Source: Pseudomonadales bacterium
Lineage (GTDB): Bacteria > Pseudomonadota > Gammaproteobacteria > Pseudomonadales > UBA5518
Reading direction: 5' to 3'
Length of the DNA stretch: 64,000 nucleotides
NCBI GenBank assembly: GCA_024234165.1
Contig: JACKOP010000003.1
Location: 434,001 to 498,000 of the forward strand
Below the pieces are notes generated by a model. It worked only from the letters and a program-made list of their open reading frames with translations, made no database searches and was not told where the DNA came from. Shown one piece after another: positions 26,686 through 35,815 of the stretch. Each line of letters opens with the position of its first letter. Position 1 is the first letter of the stretch. The position numbers and the translations under genes are program-made.

Positions 26686-27725
26686 GCATGGCCATGCAGC
26701 GCACGATTCGCGAACTGGGTGCGAGCGATTTCCCGCGCTGGGATGCCTTCGTCTGCGCAGCGCCGGCTGCAACCTTCTTTCATCGAGCGGCCTGGAAGAC
26801 CGTGCTCGAGCGCGCCTTTGGCCACCGTGCATATTTTCTGTTCGCCGAGCACAACGGTGTGATCGAAGGCGTTCTGCCGCTGGCGCAGGTGAAAAGCCTG
26901 CTGTTCGGCAACAGCCTCGCGTCACTGCCGTTCTGCGTCTACGGTGGGATTGTCGCCAGCACACCACAGGCAGAAGCGGCACTGCGCCAGGCGGCGAGCG
27001 AACTCGCGACGCGGCTGCAGGTCGATGCGCTCGAGCTGCGCAACCTGCGGCCGAGCGACTCAGGGTGGCCGGGCAAGAGCCTGTACGTCACCTTCCGCAA
27101 GCCGATCGACCCTGACCCGGAAGTGAACCTGAAGGCGATTCCGGGTCGTCAGCGCGCGATGGTGCGCAAGGGCATCGACGAAGGCCTGGGTGGCGAACCC
27201 GACGACGGCGTCGATCGTCTCTATCGCGTCTATTCAGAGAGTGTGCGCAACCTCGGTACGCCGGTGTTCGCGAAGCAGTACCTGCGCATCCTGCGCGAGG
27301 AATTCGGTGCCGACTGCGATGTGCTGATGATCACGCAGAACGGGCGCGATGTGGCCGGGGTGCTGAACTTCTATTTCCGTGACCAGGTGTTGCCGTATTA
27401 CGGCGGCAGCATCGGTGCGTCGCGCGAGATCCGCGGCTGCAACCACTTCATGTACTGGGAGTTGATGCGCCGCTCGGCGGAACGAGGCTGTCGGCTGTTC
27501 GATTTCGGGCGCAGCAAGGAAGGTACCGGGCCGTACAGCTTCAAGAAGAATTTTGGCTTCACCCCTGAGTCGCTGCATTACGAGTACTTTCTGGTGAAGG
27601 CGAGTGAAGTGCCGAACGTGAACCCTGCGAATCCGAAGTACCAGATGCTGATCAAGGCCTGGGAGAAGTTGCCGCTGCCGGTGGCGAACACGATCGGACC
27701 GTGGCTTGCCCGCAGTCTGGGCTGA
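26682..27725 (+). CDS. FemAB-like XrtA/PEP-CTERM-associated protein (TIGR03019-like)
   Basis: 347 residues with two GNAT-like halves. IRELGASDFPRWDAFV opens the first, with FFHRAAWKTVLERAFGHRAYF; the second has LPYYGGSIGASREIRGCNHFMYWELM and FDFGRSKEGTGPYSFKKNFG, which are typical of this family. FemAB relatives transfer aminoacyl groups from tRNA to amino sugars, so an amino acid decoration of the polymer is possible; the substrate is unknown. The ATG at 26682 overlaps the upstream stop (ATGA). Confidence 0.93.
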   Translation: MSMAMQRTIRELGASDFPRWDAFVCAAPAATFFHRAAWKTVLERAFGHRAYFLFAEHNGVIEGVLPLAQVKSLLFGNSLASLPFCVYGGIVASTPQAEAALRQAASELATRLQVDALELRNLRPSDSGWPGKSLYVTFRKPIDPDPEVNLKAIPGRQRAMVRKGIDEGLGGEPDDGVDRLYRVYSESVRNLGTPVFAKQYLRILREEFGADCDVLMITQNGRDVAGVLNFYFRDQVLPYYGGSIGASREIRGCNHFMYWELMRRSAERGCRLFDFGRSKEGTGPYSFKKNFGFTPESLHYEYFLVKASEVPNVNPANPKYQMLIKAWEKLPLPVANTIGPWLARSLG

Positions 27726-27727
27726 GC

Positions 27728-28957
27728 ATGTCGATAAAACCGCCGCTGTTGTTCCTCTGCCATCGGATTCCGTTTCCGCCGAACAAGGGTGACAAGATTC
27801 GCTCGTGGAATCTGCTGCGCTACCTGTGCGAACACTACCGCGTGTACCTGGGCGCCTTCATCGACGATCCTGCCGACTGGGCGCATACCGGGGCGATCGA
27901 GGGGATCTGTGCCGGCTGCCGCTTCATCGGCCTCACGCCACACCTGGCGAAGCTGAACAGTCTGTCGGCGTTCGTGACCGGCCGCGCGCTGTCGCTGCCG
28001 TACTATCGCAGTCGCAGGCTGCGGCGGTGGGTGGAGGCTACGGTTGCCGAACAGCAGATTCGCCGCGTGCTGGTGTATTCGTCGGCGATGGCGCAGTACG
28101 CAACGGATCAGCGTCTCGGCTTCCAGCGCCGGGTGATCGACTTCGTGGACGTGGATTCCGACAAGTGGCGCCAGTACGCGCAGGACAAGCGCTGGCCGAT
28201 GAGCTGGGTCTACCGTCGCGAGGCGGACTATCTGTTCCGCTATGAGCGCCACCTTGCCGAGTCCTTCGACGCCTGCCTGTTCGTTTCCTCGGCGGAAGCC
28301 GAGTTGTTCCGGCAACTGGCGCCTGAGCTGGCACGCAACATCGGCCATTACAACAACGGGGTGGATACCGACTACTTCCGTCCCGATCCGACGCTGGCGA
28401 ATCCCTATCCGCAAGGCACCACGGCGCTGGTGTTCACCGGTGCGATGGATTACTGGCCGAATGTGGATGCCGTGAAATGGTTTGCCGGGCAGGTTCTGCC
28501 GCGGGTGCGCGAGGCTCGTCCGGAGGTGCGCTTCTACGTCGTCGGGGGCAAGCCGGCCGAGGCCGTGCGCGCGCTGGCGGGTGAGACGGTGGTCGTGACC
28601 GGTCGCGTGGACGATGTGCGACCCTACGTGCAGTACGCCAGCGCCGCGGTGGCGCCGATGCGTATCGCACGCGGCATCCAGAACAAGGTGCTTGAAGCCA
28701 TGGCAATGGCGCGGCCGGTGGTCGTGAGTCCGCAGGGACTCGAGGGCATCGATGCCAGTCCGGGCGCCGAGGTGCTGCTGGCCGATGGCGCTGACGAATT
28801 CGTGCAGCACACGCTGGCTGCCTGCTCCGGAATGCATCCGGATATAGGTCGTGCTGCGCGCGAGCGAGTGCGGGCGGACTTCGTTTGGGAGCACAATCTG
28901 CCGCTGGTGCATGGGTTGCTGCAGACCGACACGGTCACCCTGCGGGAGTACGCTTGA
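27728..28957 (+). CDS. XrtA/PEP-CTERM system glycosyltransferase (TIGR03087-like)
   Basis: 409 residues, GT-B fold of the GT4 family. The N-terminal LLFLCHRIPFPPNKGDKIRSWN is characteristic of the TIGR03087 group. The donor-binding half contains NGVDTDYFRPD, VFTGAMDYWPNVDAVKWF, MRIARGIQNKVLEAMAMARPVV, and the E-x7-E-like region. It adds a sugar on the cytoplasmic face of the inner membrane; donor and acceptor are unknown. The ATG at 27728 comes right after the FemAB gene; the next glycosyltransferase starts at its stop. Confidence 0.93.
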   Translation: MSIKPPLLFLCHRIPFPPNKGDKIRSWNLLRYLCEHYRVYLGAFIDDPADWAHTGAIEGICAGCRFIGLTPHLAKLNSLSAFVTGRALSLPYYRSRRLRRWVEATVAEQQIRRVLVYSSAMAQYATDQRLGFQRRVIDFVDVDSDKWRQYAQDKRWPMSWVYRREADYLFRYERHLAESFDACLFVSSAEAELFRQLAPELARNIGHYNNGVDTDYFRPDPTLANPYPQGTTALVFTGAMDYWPNVDAVKWFAGQVLPRVREARPEVRFYVVGGKPAEAVRALAGETVVVTGRVDDVRPYVQYASAAVAPMRIARGIQNKVLEAMAMARPVVVSPQGLEGIDASPGAEVLLADGADEFVQHTLAACSGMHPDIGRAARERVRADFVWEHNLPLVHGLLQTDTVTLREYA

Positions 28958-30151
28958 GTGGCTGCCGGGTCGCAAATGCCGCGTGTAGTGCACATCATCC
29001 ACTCGCTGGGTACCGGCGGGCTGGAAAACGGTCTCGTGAACATCATCAACCGCACACCGCCCGGACGTTATCGTCACGCGATCGTGTGCCTGACCGAGGC
29101 AGGCGAGTTTGCTCGCCGCATCACGGTGCCGGATGTGCCGATCATCGAGCTGCACCGGCGTCCCGGTCACGATACAGGCCTCTACTGGCGGCTGTTTCGC
29201 GTCCTGCGCACGCTGCATCCCGCGATCGTGCATACGCGCAACCTGGCCACGCTGGAGATGCAGTTCGTGGCGGCGCTGCTGCCTGGAGTGAAGCGCGTGC
29301 ACGGCGAGCACGGGCGTGACGTGTTCGATCTGGACGGCAGCAACCGCAAGTACAACCTGCTGCGCAAGGCGGCACGGCTGGTGGTGCAGCGCTACATCGC
29401 AGTCAGCAAGGATCTGGAGCGGTGGTTGATCACCACCGTCGGCGTGCCAGCCGTGCGCGTCAGACAGATCTACAACGGTGTCGACCAGCAGAGGTTTCAC
29501 CCACACGGTGCGACTCGCCCGCAGCTGTTGCCGCCGGGTTTCCTGGTCGAGGATGCGCTGGTGATCGGTACCGTGGGTCGGCTTGCCGAGGTGAAGAACC
29601 AGCTTTCGCTGCTGCGGGCCGTGCATCGTATTTTGCAGGCATGCCCGGAACTGGCTCCACAGTTGCGCCTGGTGATCGTTGGGGATGGCCCGCTGGCTGC
29701 CCGGATTGCGCAGGTCGTCACGGAACTCGGGCTCGATGCGCTGGTCTGGCTGCCCGGTGACCGGCACGACATCCCCGAGCTACTACAATGCATGGACCTG
29801 TTCGTGCTGCCCTCGCTCGGCGAGGGCATCTCGAACACGGTGCTGGAGGCGATGGCGAGCGGGCTGCCGGTGATCGCGACCGATGTGGGCGGCAACCCCG
29901 AGCTGGTCCGTGACGGATGGAACGGAAGGCTGGTCCCGGTTGACGATGATGCAGCGCTGGCGACGGCGATCAGTGAGCTGGTACAGCGCAAGGACGTTCG
30001 CCCTGTGATGGGCGCACACGCGCTGGAACGGGTGCGTTCCAGCTTCGACTGGGGAAGAACGGTGGCGGATTACCTGGATGTGTACGACGGCCTGTGTGGC
30101 GTCGAACATCCTGGAGATGCCGGGACGACGGAGCGTACACCGCATGCGTGA
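28958..30151 (+). CDS. XrtA/PEP-CTERM system glycosyltransferase (TIGR03088-like)
   Basis: 397 residues, GT4 family. VVHIIHSLGTGGLENGLVNI opens the acceptor domain. The donor domain has YNGVDQQRFHP, GTVGRLAEVKNQLSLLRA, LFVLPSLGEGISNTVLEAMA and IATDVGGNPELV. Together with the preceding gene it forms the paired transferases typical of XrtA loci. The GTG at 28958 follows directly on the upstream stop; an ATG at 28976 (MPRVVHIIHS) is an equally possible start. Confidence 0.93.
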   Translation: MAAGSQMPRVVHIIHSLGTGGLENGLVNIINRTPPGRYRHAIVCLTEAGEFARRITVPDVPIIELHRRPGHDTGLYWRLFRVLRTLHPAIVHTRNLATLEMQFVAALLPGVKRVHGEHGRDVFDLDGSNRKYNLLRKAARLVVQRYIAVSKDLERWLITTVGVPAVRVRQIYNGVDQQRFHPHGATRPQLLPPGFLVEDALVIGTVGRLAEVKNQLSLLRAVHRILQACPELAPQLRLVIVGDGPLAARIAQVVTELGLDALVWLPGDRHDIPELLQCMDLFVLPSLGEGISNTVLEAMASGLPVIATDVGGNPELVRDGWNGRLVPVDDDAALATAISELVQRKDVRPVMGAHALERVRSSFDWGRTVADYLDVYDGLCGVEHPGDAGTTERTPHA

Positions 30152-31469
30152 CATCTTCGTGACACTGGTGGTGTTCGGCAGCCTGCCGCTGATCCTGTGG
30201 CGGCCTTTCTACGGCATCATCATGTGGACCTGGCTTGGGTACATGAACCCGCACCGCATGGCGTGGGGCTTCTCCACGAGCATGCCGTTCGCAATGATGG
30301 TGGCACTGACCACGCTGATTGCACTGCTGATCTCGAAGGAACCGAAGAGGATTCCGTGGACGCGTGAAACGGTGCTGTTGCTGCTGTTCGTGATCTGGAT
30401 GTGCATCACGACCTATTTCGCGTTCAGACCCGATCTGGCCGTCGAACAACTGGACAAGGTGCTCAAGATCCAGTTCATGACCTTCGTCACGTTGATCATG
30501 CTCACCTCGCGCGAACGTCTCCATGCGCTGGTGTGGACCGTCGCGCTGTCGCTCGGCTTCTACGGTATCAAGGGCGGAATCTTTACGATCCTGACCGGCG
30601 GCGGCTTTCACGTCCAGGGTCCGCCGGGTACGTTCATCGGTGGCAACAACGAACTGGGCCTGGCCATGCTGATGACGATTCCGCTGATGCGCTATCTGCA
30701 GGTCGAGGAGAGCCGGTACTGGTTGAAGCTCGGTCTGACCGGCGCGATCGTGCTGACGCTGGTTGCCGTGCTGGGAACCCAGTCGCGTGGAGCGTTGGTC
30801 GGGCTGGTGGTCATGGGGTCGATTTTCGTATGGAAGAGCCCGAAGCGGATAACGTTCATTCTGCTGGCTGCGGCTGCGGTCCCGCTGGTGCTCGGCTTCA
30901 TGCCGGAGAGCTGGTGGGCACGCATGGACACCATCAGCAACTATCAGGAAGACGCATCGTCGATGCAGCGGATAGAGGCCTGGAAGCACGCGTGGCTCAT
31001 AGGCACCACCTACGTCATGGGCGGAGGATTCGAAGCAAACGTGGCCTCGGGCGCACGCGACGTACACAGCATCTATTTCGAGGTGCTCAGCGAGCAGGGC
31101 TTCCCGGGGCTCGTGATGTTTCTTTCGCTGCTGGCGTTCACCTGGCTGAGTGCCGGCTGGATCGTCCGTCAAGCGAAAAAGCACGGCGAGCTGAAATGGG
31201 CCGAGAATCTTGGGCGCATGCTGCAGGTCAGCGGTGTCGCTTACTGCACTTCGGGGATTTTCCTGGGCATGGCGTACTTCGACTATATCTATCTGCTGGT
31301 CGCGCTGGTGGTTGCCACACGTCAACTGGTTGCCGCTCATCTGGCAGCGCAGGCGCCTGCAACCCGATCTGCCTTCGCGGCCAGGTCGGGCCCCGTCGGT
31401 CCGATTTCAACCCGACGGATGCAGGTCGGATTTCAACCCGATATGGGGCGGCATCGATCGTCGGCATGA
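30144..31469 (+). CDS. Putative O-glycosylation ligase, XrtA-associated (TIGR03097-like)
   Basis: 441 residues, Wzy/WaaL-type with about ten membrane helices. The start MRDIFVTLVVFGSLPLILWRPFYG and the motif IWMCITTYFAFRPD fit the exosortase A-associated O-antigen polymerase/ligase group. A large periplasmic loop precedes GGGFEANVASGARDVHSIYFEVLSE. It should polymerise or transfer lipid-linked glycan in the periplasm. The last 35 or so codons (after LVAAHLAAQ) are encoded by the REP-like array, so the C-terminal tail is probably not conserved. The start overlaps the upstream gene. Confidence 0.9.
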   Translation: MRDIFVTLVVFGSLPLILWRPFYGIIMWTWLGYMNPHRMAWGFSTSMPFAMMVALTTLIALLISKEPKRIPWTRETVLLLLFVIWMCITTYFAFRPDLAVEQLDKVLKIQFMTFVTLIMLTSRERLHALVWTVALSLGFYGIKGGIFTILTGGGFHVQGPPGTFIGGNNELGLAMLMTIPLMRYLQVEESRYWLKLGLTGAIVLTLVAVLGTQSRGALVGLVVMGSIFVWKSPKRITFILLAAAAVPLVLGFMPESWWARMDTISNYQEDASSMQRIEAWKHAWLIGTTYVMGGGFEANVASGARDVHSIYFEVLSEQGFPGLVMFLSLLAFTWLSAGWIVRQAKKHGELKWAENLGRMLQVSGVAYCTSGIFLGMAYFDYIYLLVALVVATRQLVAAHLAAQAPATRSAFAARSGPVGPISTRRMQVGFQPDMGRHRSSA

Positions 31470-31701
31470 ATGCCGACCTGCGTCGACGTGGGTCGGGTTT
31501 CAACCCGACATTCCCGTCGGCATGAATGCCGACCCACGTAGGTCGGGTTTCAACCCGACGTGTGCGAACATTCCCGCCGGCATGTCGGCATGAATGCCGA
31601 CCTACGTCGACGTGGGTCGGGTTTCAACCCGACAAGGATGTAGGTCGGATTTCAATCCGACAGATGTCGATCCACCCTCGTCGGGATAAATCCCGACCTA
31701 C
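31395..31701. repeat. REP-like palindrome array 2 (between convergent genes)
   Basis: About ten 22-bp units in both orientations. Clear ones are 31421-31442, 31460-31481, 31488-31509, 31516-31537, 31538-31559, 31584-31605, 31612-31633, 31640-31661 and 31680-31701. Cores are GTCGGCATGAATGCCGAC, GTCGGGTTTCAACCCGAC, GTCGGATTTCAATCCGAC and GTCGGGATAAATCCCGAC, each self-complementary, with GTAG/GTGG heads. Units 31516-31537 and 31538-31559 are back to back. The left part encodes the tail of the ligase, and the right-hand unit supplies the stop of the gene on the minus strand. Confidence 0.93.
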
Positions 31702-33539
31702 GGGTGCGCTTCCAGCCACTGCTCCAGCGCCATGCAGATCCAGATCATCGTGCCGAAATAGGAGCTGTGCCCCGCGCGGTGCTGGCACCACAGCGCATCC
31801 ACGTACTCGGGTCGTACATAGCCGCGTGATTTGAAACGCTCCAGGCTCTCGCTTGCCATCGCGTGCAGTGCGGGATCGTCGTTCAGCCACACACCAAACG
31901 GCAACCCGAATCCATGCTTCGACTTGCTGAGCGTCTCGGGTGCCAGTGTGTCCTTCAGCGCGTGCTTGAAGAACCAGCGCAGCTTGTGGCCCTTGATCTT
32001 GAGGTTCACCGGCACCCGCGCCGCAAATTCCACCATCTCGAGGTCGATCAGCGGAAAGTGCGCGTTCACTCCGGCCAGTTCGCACATGCCGTTGACCTTG
32101 CGCAGGTCGTTGTCGGCCAGCGTGAATTTCATGTCGAGGAACAGCATCCGGTTCAGCGCGGAATCGCAATCGGCTGCGGACCAGGTGCTGCGCTGGCTCT
32201 GCAACGGTACGGCCGGGTCCACCGCACGCAGGAACTCCGGAGCGAAAATTTCGTCGAGCAACTCACGATGCAGGAAGTTGTACGTTTCCAGCCGGTCCGG
32301 CAACGGAATGTTGGCTTGCGCGATGTAACTCTGCAGCTTGCGTAGCGGTGGGATGCGTCCACCCAGCGGGAAATGCGCGATCAGCGGTTCGATCAGTCGG
32401 CTGCGCAGCGCTCGTGGCAACAAACTCCAGTATTCGAAGACCTTCTGTTTCCGGTAACGTTCGTTGCCACCGAAGATTTCATCGCCACCGTCGCCTGCCA
32501 GCAGGTTGCGGATGCCTGCCTCACGCGCAAACCGGGCGCAGACATACGCTGGCACGGCGGACGCGTTGCCAAAGGGTTCGTCGTAGTACGCAGCAACCCG
32601 CGGCAGCGCCTCGCACACGTCCTGCGGTGTCACGTAGTAGTGGTGGTGATCACTGCGGAAGCGGTCTACGGTGATCTGCGCGTAACCCGACTCGTCGTAA
32701 CCGTCTGCATCGAAGCCGATGGCGAAGGTCCGTGCCTTGCCGCGCGCCTGCGTCACGGCGGCGGTCACGCAGGAGCTGTCGGTGCCTCCGCTCAGGAACG
32801 CCCCGATCTCGTCGAAATGCTCCAGTGGACGCGCGATGCCTCGCTTCAGCACACGATGGAACTCGTCCACCAGGTCCTGCACCGCAGCGTTGCTGCGGTC
32901 CTGGAAGCGCTGATGCCAGTAGCGTGAGCGCTCGGTATGGCCGCGGCGGAACACCAGCAGTTCGCCTGCCTCCAGCTTGAAGACGTCGTCGTAGATCGTC
33001 AGCGGTGCCGGAACCGTGTGGTGATACAGGTAATTGAACACTGCCTGCTGCGAAATACGCGTTTGCACGGCCGGGTGTGCGCGCAGCGCCTGCACCGAGC
33101 TGGCGAACACGAGCCGCCCGTCCCGGACCGCGTAGCACAGGCGCTCTATACCCATCGGGTCGATGGCGAGCCGGGTGACCGCGCTCACGGTGTCGATCAC
33201 CGCCAGCGCAAAGGAGCCCATCATCTGCTGCAGGAAACGTTCGCCGTCTCGTCGTACCGCGTGCGCGATGGCCTGCGCGTCGTTGCCGTCAGCAGCGCGC
33301 TGTGCCAGTTCGCGGTCCTTCCAGTAGATGTTGCCGGTTACTGCAACCAGCAGCCCCTCTTCACGGCACACGCTCGCGGGTTGCGCACCGCGTACCGTCG
33401 CGATCGCTGCCACACCTTCGGCACACTGCGTGCTGACGGCTGCAGGATCCTGCCAGGCTGCCCCCAGCATTTGCGACAGCACGGCGATATCGGTAACGGG
33501 GCCTCCGGGTGTGCCGGCCCATCCTGCAAGCGTACTCAT
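31698..33539 (-). CDS. Asparagine-synthase-like amidotransferase homologue lacking the N-terminal cysteine
   Basis: 613 residues. The glutamine amidotransferase domain (about 1-200) aligns by eye with AsnB but starts MSTLAGWAG where active enzymes read MCGIAG, so the nucleophile Cys2 is Ser. The synthetase domain has the PP-loop FLSGGTDSSCVTA (about 255-267), FAIGFDADGYDE, LAGDGGDEIFGGNERY and the C-terminal SKHGFGLPFGVWL. Without Cys2 it cannot take ammonia from glutamine in the standard way; free ammonia or another nucleophile is possible. The stop TAG (31700-31698) lies in the GTAG head of a REP unit. A canonical homologue is encoded at 52052. Confidence 0.88.
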   Translation of the reverse strand: MSTLAGWAGTPGGPVTDIAVLSQMLGAAWQDPAAVSTQCAEGVAAIATVRGAQPASVCREEGLLVAVTGNIYWKDRELAQRAADGNDAQAIAHAVRRDGERFLQQMMGSFALAVIDTVSAVTRLAIDPMGIERLCYAVRDGRLVFASSVQALRAHPAVQTRISQQAVFNYLYHHTVPAPLTIYDDVFKLEAGELLVFRRGHTERSRYWHQRFQDRSNAAVQDLVDEFHRVLKRGIARPLEHFDEIGAFLSGGTDSSCVTAAVTQARGKARTFAIGFDADGYDESGYAQITVDRFRSDHHHYYVTPQDVCEALPRVAAYYDEPFGNASAVPAYVCARFAREAGIRNLLAGDGGDEIFGGNERYRKQKVFEYWSLLPRALRSRLIEPLIAHFPLGGRIPPLRKLQSYIAQANIPLPDRLETYNFLHRELLDEIFAPEFLRAVDPAVPLQSQRSTWSAADCDSALNRMLFLDMKFTLADNDLRKVNGMCELAGVNAHFPLIDLEMVEFAARVPVNLKIKGHKLRWFFKHALKDTLAPETLSKSKHGFGLPFGVWLNDDPALHAMASESLERFKSRGYVRPEYVDALWCQHRAGHSSYFGTMIWICMALEQWLEAHP

Positions 33540-33646
33540 GGCAATCCTGAACCAAGCGCGAAGGTCCGCGGCAGTATAGCAGCGCCCGGAGCGCGCCTGG
33601 TTTGCTGCTAGACTTCAGAGTTCAATGATCGCGTGGATATCACGTT

Positions 33647-34825
33647 TTGGCTGTTTTTACCGCATTTTCGCTGCTTGTTGTCGCGGTGTTCCTGTTCGTC
33701 GGCGTGCTGTCGTGCCGGCGATTGTGCGGTCGTCTGCGCGCCCTGTGGCGCGAACCGGCATTGCGTGTGCCGGTGCTGATCTTCGAGAGCGACGACTGGG
33801 GTGCCGGTCCGGTGGAACAGGCGCAATGCCTGCGCAGACTGCGTGGGGTGCTCGGCGCCTATCAGGATGCACAGGGGCGGCATCCGGTGATGACGCTCGG
33901 TATCACGCTCGCAGCGCCCCTGGTCAAGGAAAAAGCCGACGGGAGCTTTGAATACCAGCGCCGCTTTCTCGATGAGCCGCTACAGCAGCCGATGCTCGAT
34001 GAAATTCGTGCCGGCATTTGCGAGGGAGTGTTCAGTGCCCAGTTGCACGGTATGGAGCACTTCATGCCCGAGTTGCTGTGTGACGTCGCCGGATACGACG
34101 CATCGCTGAAGAAGTGGTTGCTCGATGGCGAGCAGTACAGCGAACTGCTGCCCGCCCGGCTGCAAAGCCGCTGGATCGACGCACGCCAACTGCCGTCGTC
34201 GGAGCATGCGGACGCGCTCGTCGACGCGGCCGTGGCCGCTGAAGTGCGGGAGTTCACGCGGATCTTCGACGTTGTGCCCGAAGTCGTGGTGCCGCCCACC
34301 TTCGTGTGGACGCGACGCGTGGAAGCCGCGTGGGCGCGTCATGGCGTACGCCTGCTGGTCAGTTGCGGCACGCGCTTCATCGCGCGCGATGCCGAGGGGC
34401 GTCCCGTGTCCGACGGCAGCCGCATGCACAACGGTGATGTCAGTGGCGGGTTGCTGTGCGTGGTGCGGGATGCCTATTTCGAGCCGCAGAAGGGGCACCG
34501 TGGCGAGAATGTGCCGGACACGCTCGCCCGCTATGCAGCTTTGGGCCGGCCGTTGTTGCTGGAAACACACCGCAGCAACTTCACCGCACTGAACCTGGCG
34601 GTGGAACAGGCATTTGTCGAACTGGAGCAGGCGATACGCCTTGCGCTGGCACGCTTCCCGACGCTGCATTTCCTCTCGACAGCGGAGCTGGGCGAGGCAA
34701 TCAGGAAGCGTGATCCCGCGCTGCTGGATCACTCGTTCAGCGGCAGGTTTCGCATCTGGATTCGCCGCGTCGCACAGCAGTCGGCATGGCTGGGTCGCGC
34801 GTTGTTCAGTCGAGCCGGGGGATGA
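33647..34825 (+). CDS. Membrane-anchored polysaccharide-deacetylase-like protein
   Basis: 392 residues. One N-terminal helix (about 3-22, FTAFSLLVVAVFLFVGVLS) anchors it. The rest resembles a NodB-like carbohydrate esterase: LIFESDDWGAGP with paired aspartates, ITLAAPLV, and AQLHGMEHFMPE in the place of the metal histidines, then PPTFVWTRRVEAAWARHG and LLLETHRSNFTAL. The SDDWG form is unusual, so the assignment is by motif only. The start is a TTG at 33647, since an in-frame TGA at 33626 blocks longer starts and no nearer ATG precedes the helix. It is divergent from the amidotransferase homologue across 107 bp. Confidence 0.7.
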   Translation: MAVFTAFSLLVVAVFLFVGVLSCRRLCGRLRALWREPALRVPVLIFESDDWGAGPVEQAQCLRRLRGVLGAYQDAQGRHPVMTLGITLAAPLVKEKADGSFEYQRRFLDEPLQQPMLDEIRAGICEGVFSAQLHGMEHFMPELLCDVAGYDASLKKWLLDGEQYSELLPARLQSRWIDARQLPSSEHADALVDAAVAAEVREFTRIFDVVPEVVVPPTFVWTRRVEAAWARHGVRLLVSCGTRFIARDAEGRPVSDGSRMHNGDVSGGLLCVVRDAYFEPQKGHRGENVPDTLARYAALGRPLLLETHRSNFTALNLAVEQAFVELEQAIRLALARFPTLHFLSTAELGEAIRKRDPALLDHSFSGRFRIWIRRVAQQSAWLGRALFSRAGG

Positions 34826-34873
34826 GTGCAGCAATGTCCGCCGCTTCTCGAACCGGCTGCTATCCTTAGGCCC

Positions 34874-35815
34874 ATGCCGAAACTGAAGAACCTCCACAAG
34901 CTGCTCGATCCCGAAATCCGCGCCAAGAATCTGCGTGCACTGCATCAGGAGCTGCGTGGGCGGTTCTGGGATCTGAGTGGTCAGCGCATGCCTGCACCGG
35001 TCTTTCTCGTGGGCTGCTCGCGCGCCGGCACTACCGTGACTTACGAAACGCTGGCCGCTTCGCGCGAGTTGATCTCGATCGGCTACGAACTGCCGCAGTT
35101 GTGGGACGGATTCTGGGGTCCCGCACACAACGGCTGGGATTCGGAGGCTGCCGGCGCAGAGCATGCCCGGCCAGAGCACCGCCAGGCTTTTTTCCGCTTC
35201 TTCTATTCGCGCGTTGGCAAGGGGCGCATCCTCGACAAGACCTGCATCAATATCCTGCGCGTCCCCTATCTGGTCGCGTTGTTTCCGGAAGCGCACTTCA
35301 TTTATTTGTATCGCGATGGGCGCGCCAACGTGAGCTCGCTGATCGACGGCTGGGAAAACGATGCTCACTTCGGCCTTACCCAGTTTCTGGGACCAAGTCC
35401 GGTGCCGGTAGCCATCGACGGTGGGCGTTTCACGGAATGGAGTTTCTTCCTGCCGCCCGGCTGGCGTGACTACAACACGGCTGCGCTGGAAGAGGTCTGC
35501 GCCTGGCAGTGGCTCAAGGCCAACGAGCTGGGGTTGGAAGCCCGGGCGCAGGTGCCGGAGCCGCAGTGGACCGAAATTCGCTACGAAGACCTGCTCGACC
35601 GGCCGGAAGCCGTGTTCGAGCGCGTTTTTGCCCGTCTCGGGCTCGCGTTCGATCGCAGGATGCGCGAGATCTGCATGAGCCTGGCGCAGCGTCCGACCAG
35701 CCTGGTCGCCGGCACACCGGATCGCGACAAATGGAAGAAGCGTAACCAGGCTCGAGTGGACCGGGTAGTGGAGCGGCTGCGGCCGATGCAGCAGCGGTTG
35801 GGTTATGGCGGTTGA
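34874..35815 (+). CDS. Sulfotransferase-family protein (first copy)
   Basis: 313 residues. The 5'-phosphosulfate loop is seen as PVFLVGCSRAGTTVTYETL (about residues 38-56), and the 3'-phosphate-binding region as FIYLYRDGRANVSSLIDGW. IRYEDLLDRPEAVFERVFA is typical of the family C-terminus. It should transfer sulfate from PAPS to a hydroxyl, probably on a sugar of the polymer. The ATG at 34874 is preferred; an in-frame GTG at 34826 would abut the upstream stop. The end overlaps the next gene by 11 bp. Confidence 0.85.
   Translation: MPKLKNLHKLLDPEIRAKNLRALHQELRGRFWDLSGQRMPAPVFLVGCSRAGTTVTYETLAASRELISIGYELPQLWDGFWGPAHNGWDSEAAGAEHARPEHRQAFFRFFYSRVGKGRILDKTCINILRVPYLVALFPEAHFIYLYRDGRANVSSLIDGWENDAHFGLTQFLGPSPVPVAIDGGRFTEWSFFLPPGWRDYNTAALEEVCAWQWLKANELGLEARAQVPEPQWTEIRYEDLLDRPEAVFERVFARLGLAFDRRMREICMSLAQRPTSLVAGTPDRDKWKKRNQARVDRVVERLRPMQQRLGYGG

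Noticed and set aside
27578..29767. Minus-strand open frame of 729 codons
   Set aside because: It is antisense to three well-supported glycosyltransferase and FemAB genes; long antisense frames are common in high-GC DNA, and its sequence is His/Arg/Gln-rich without domains.
31395..31701. CRISPR array
   Set aside because: Units are self-complementary palindromes in both orientations with irregular short spacing and no unique spacers of constant length; no cas genes nearby.
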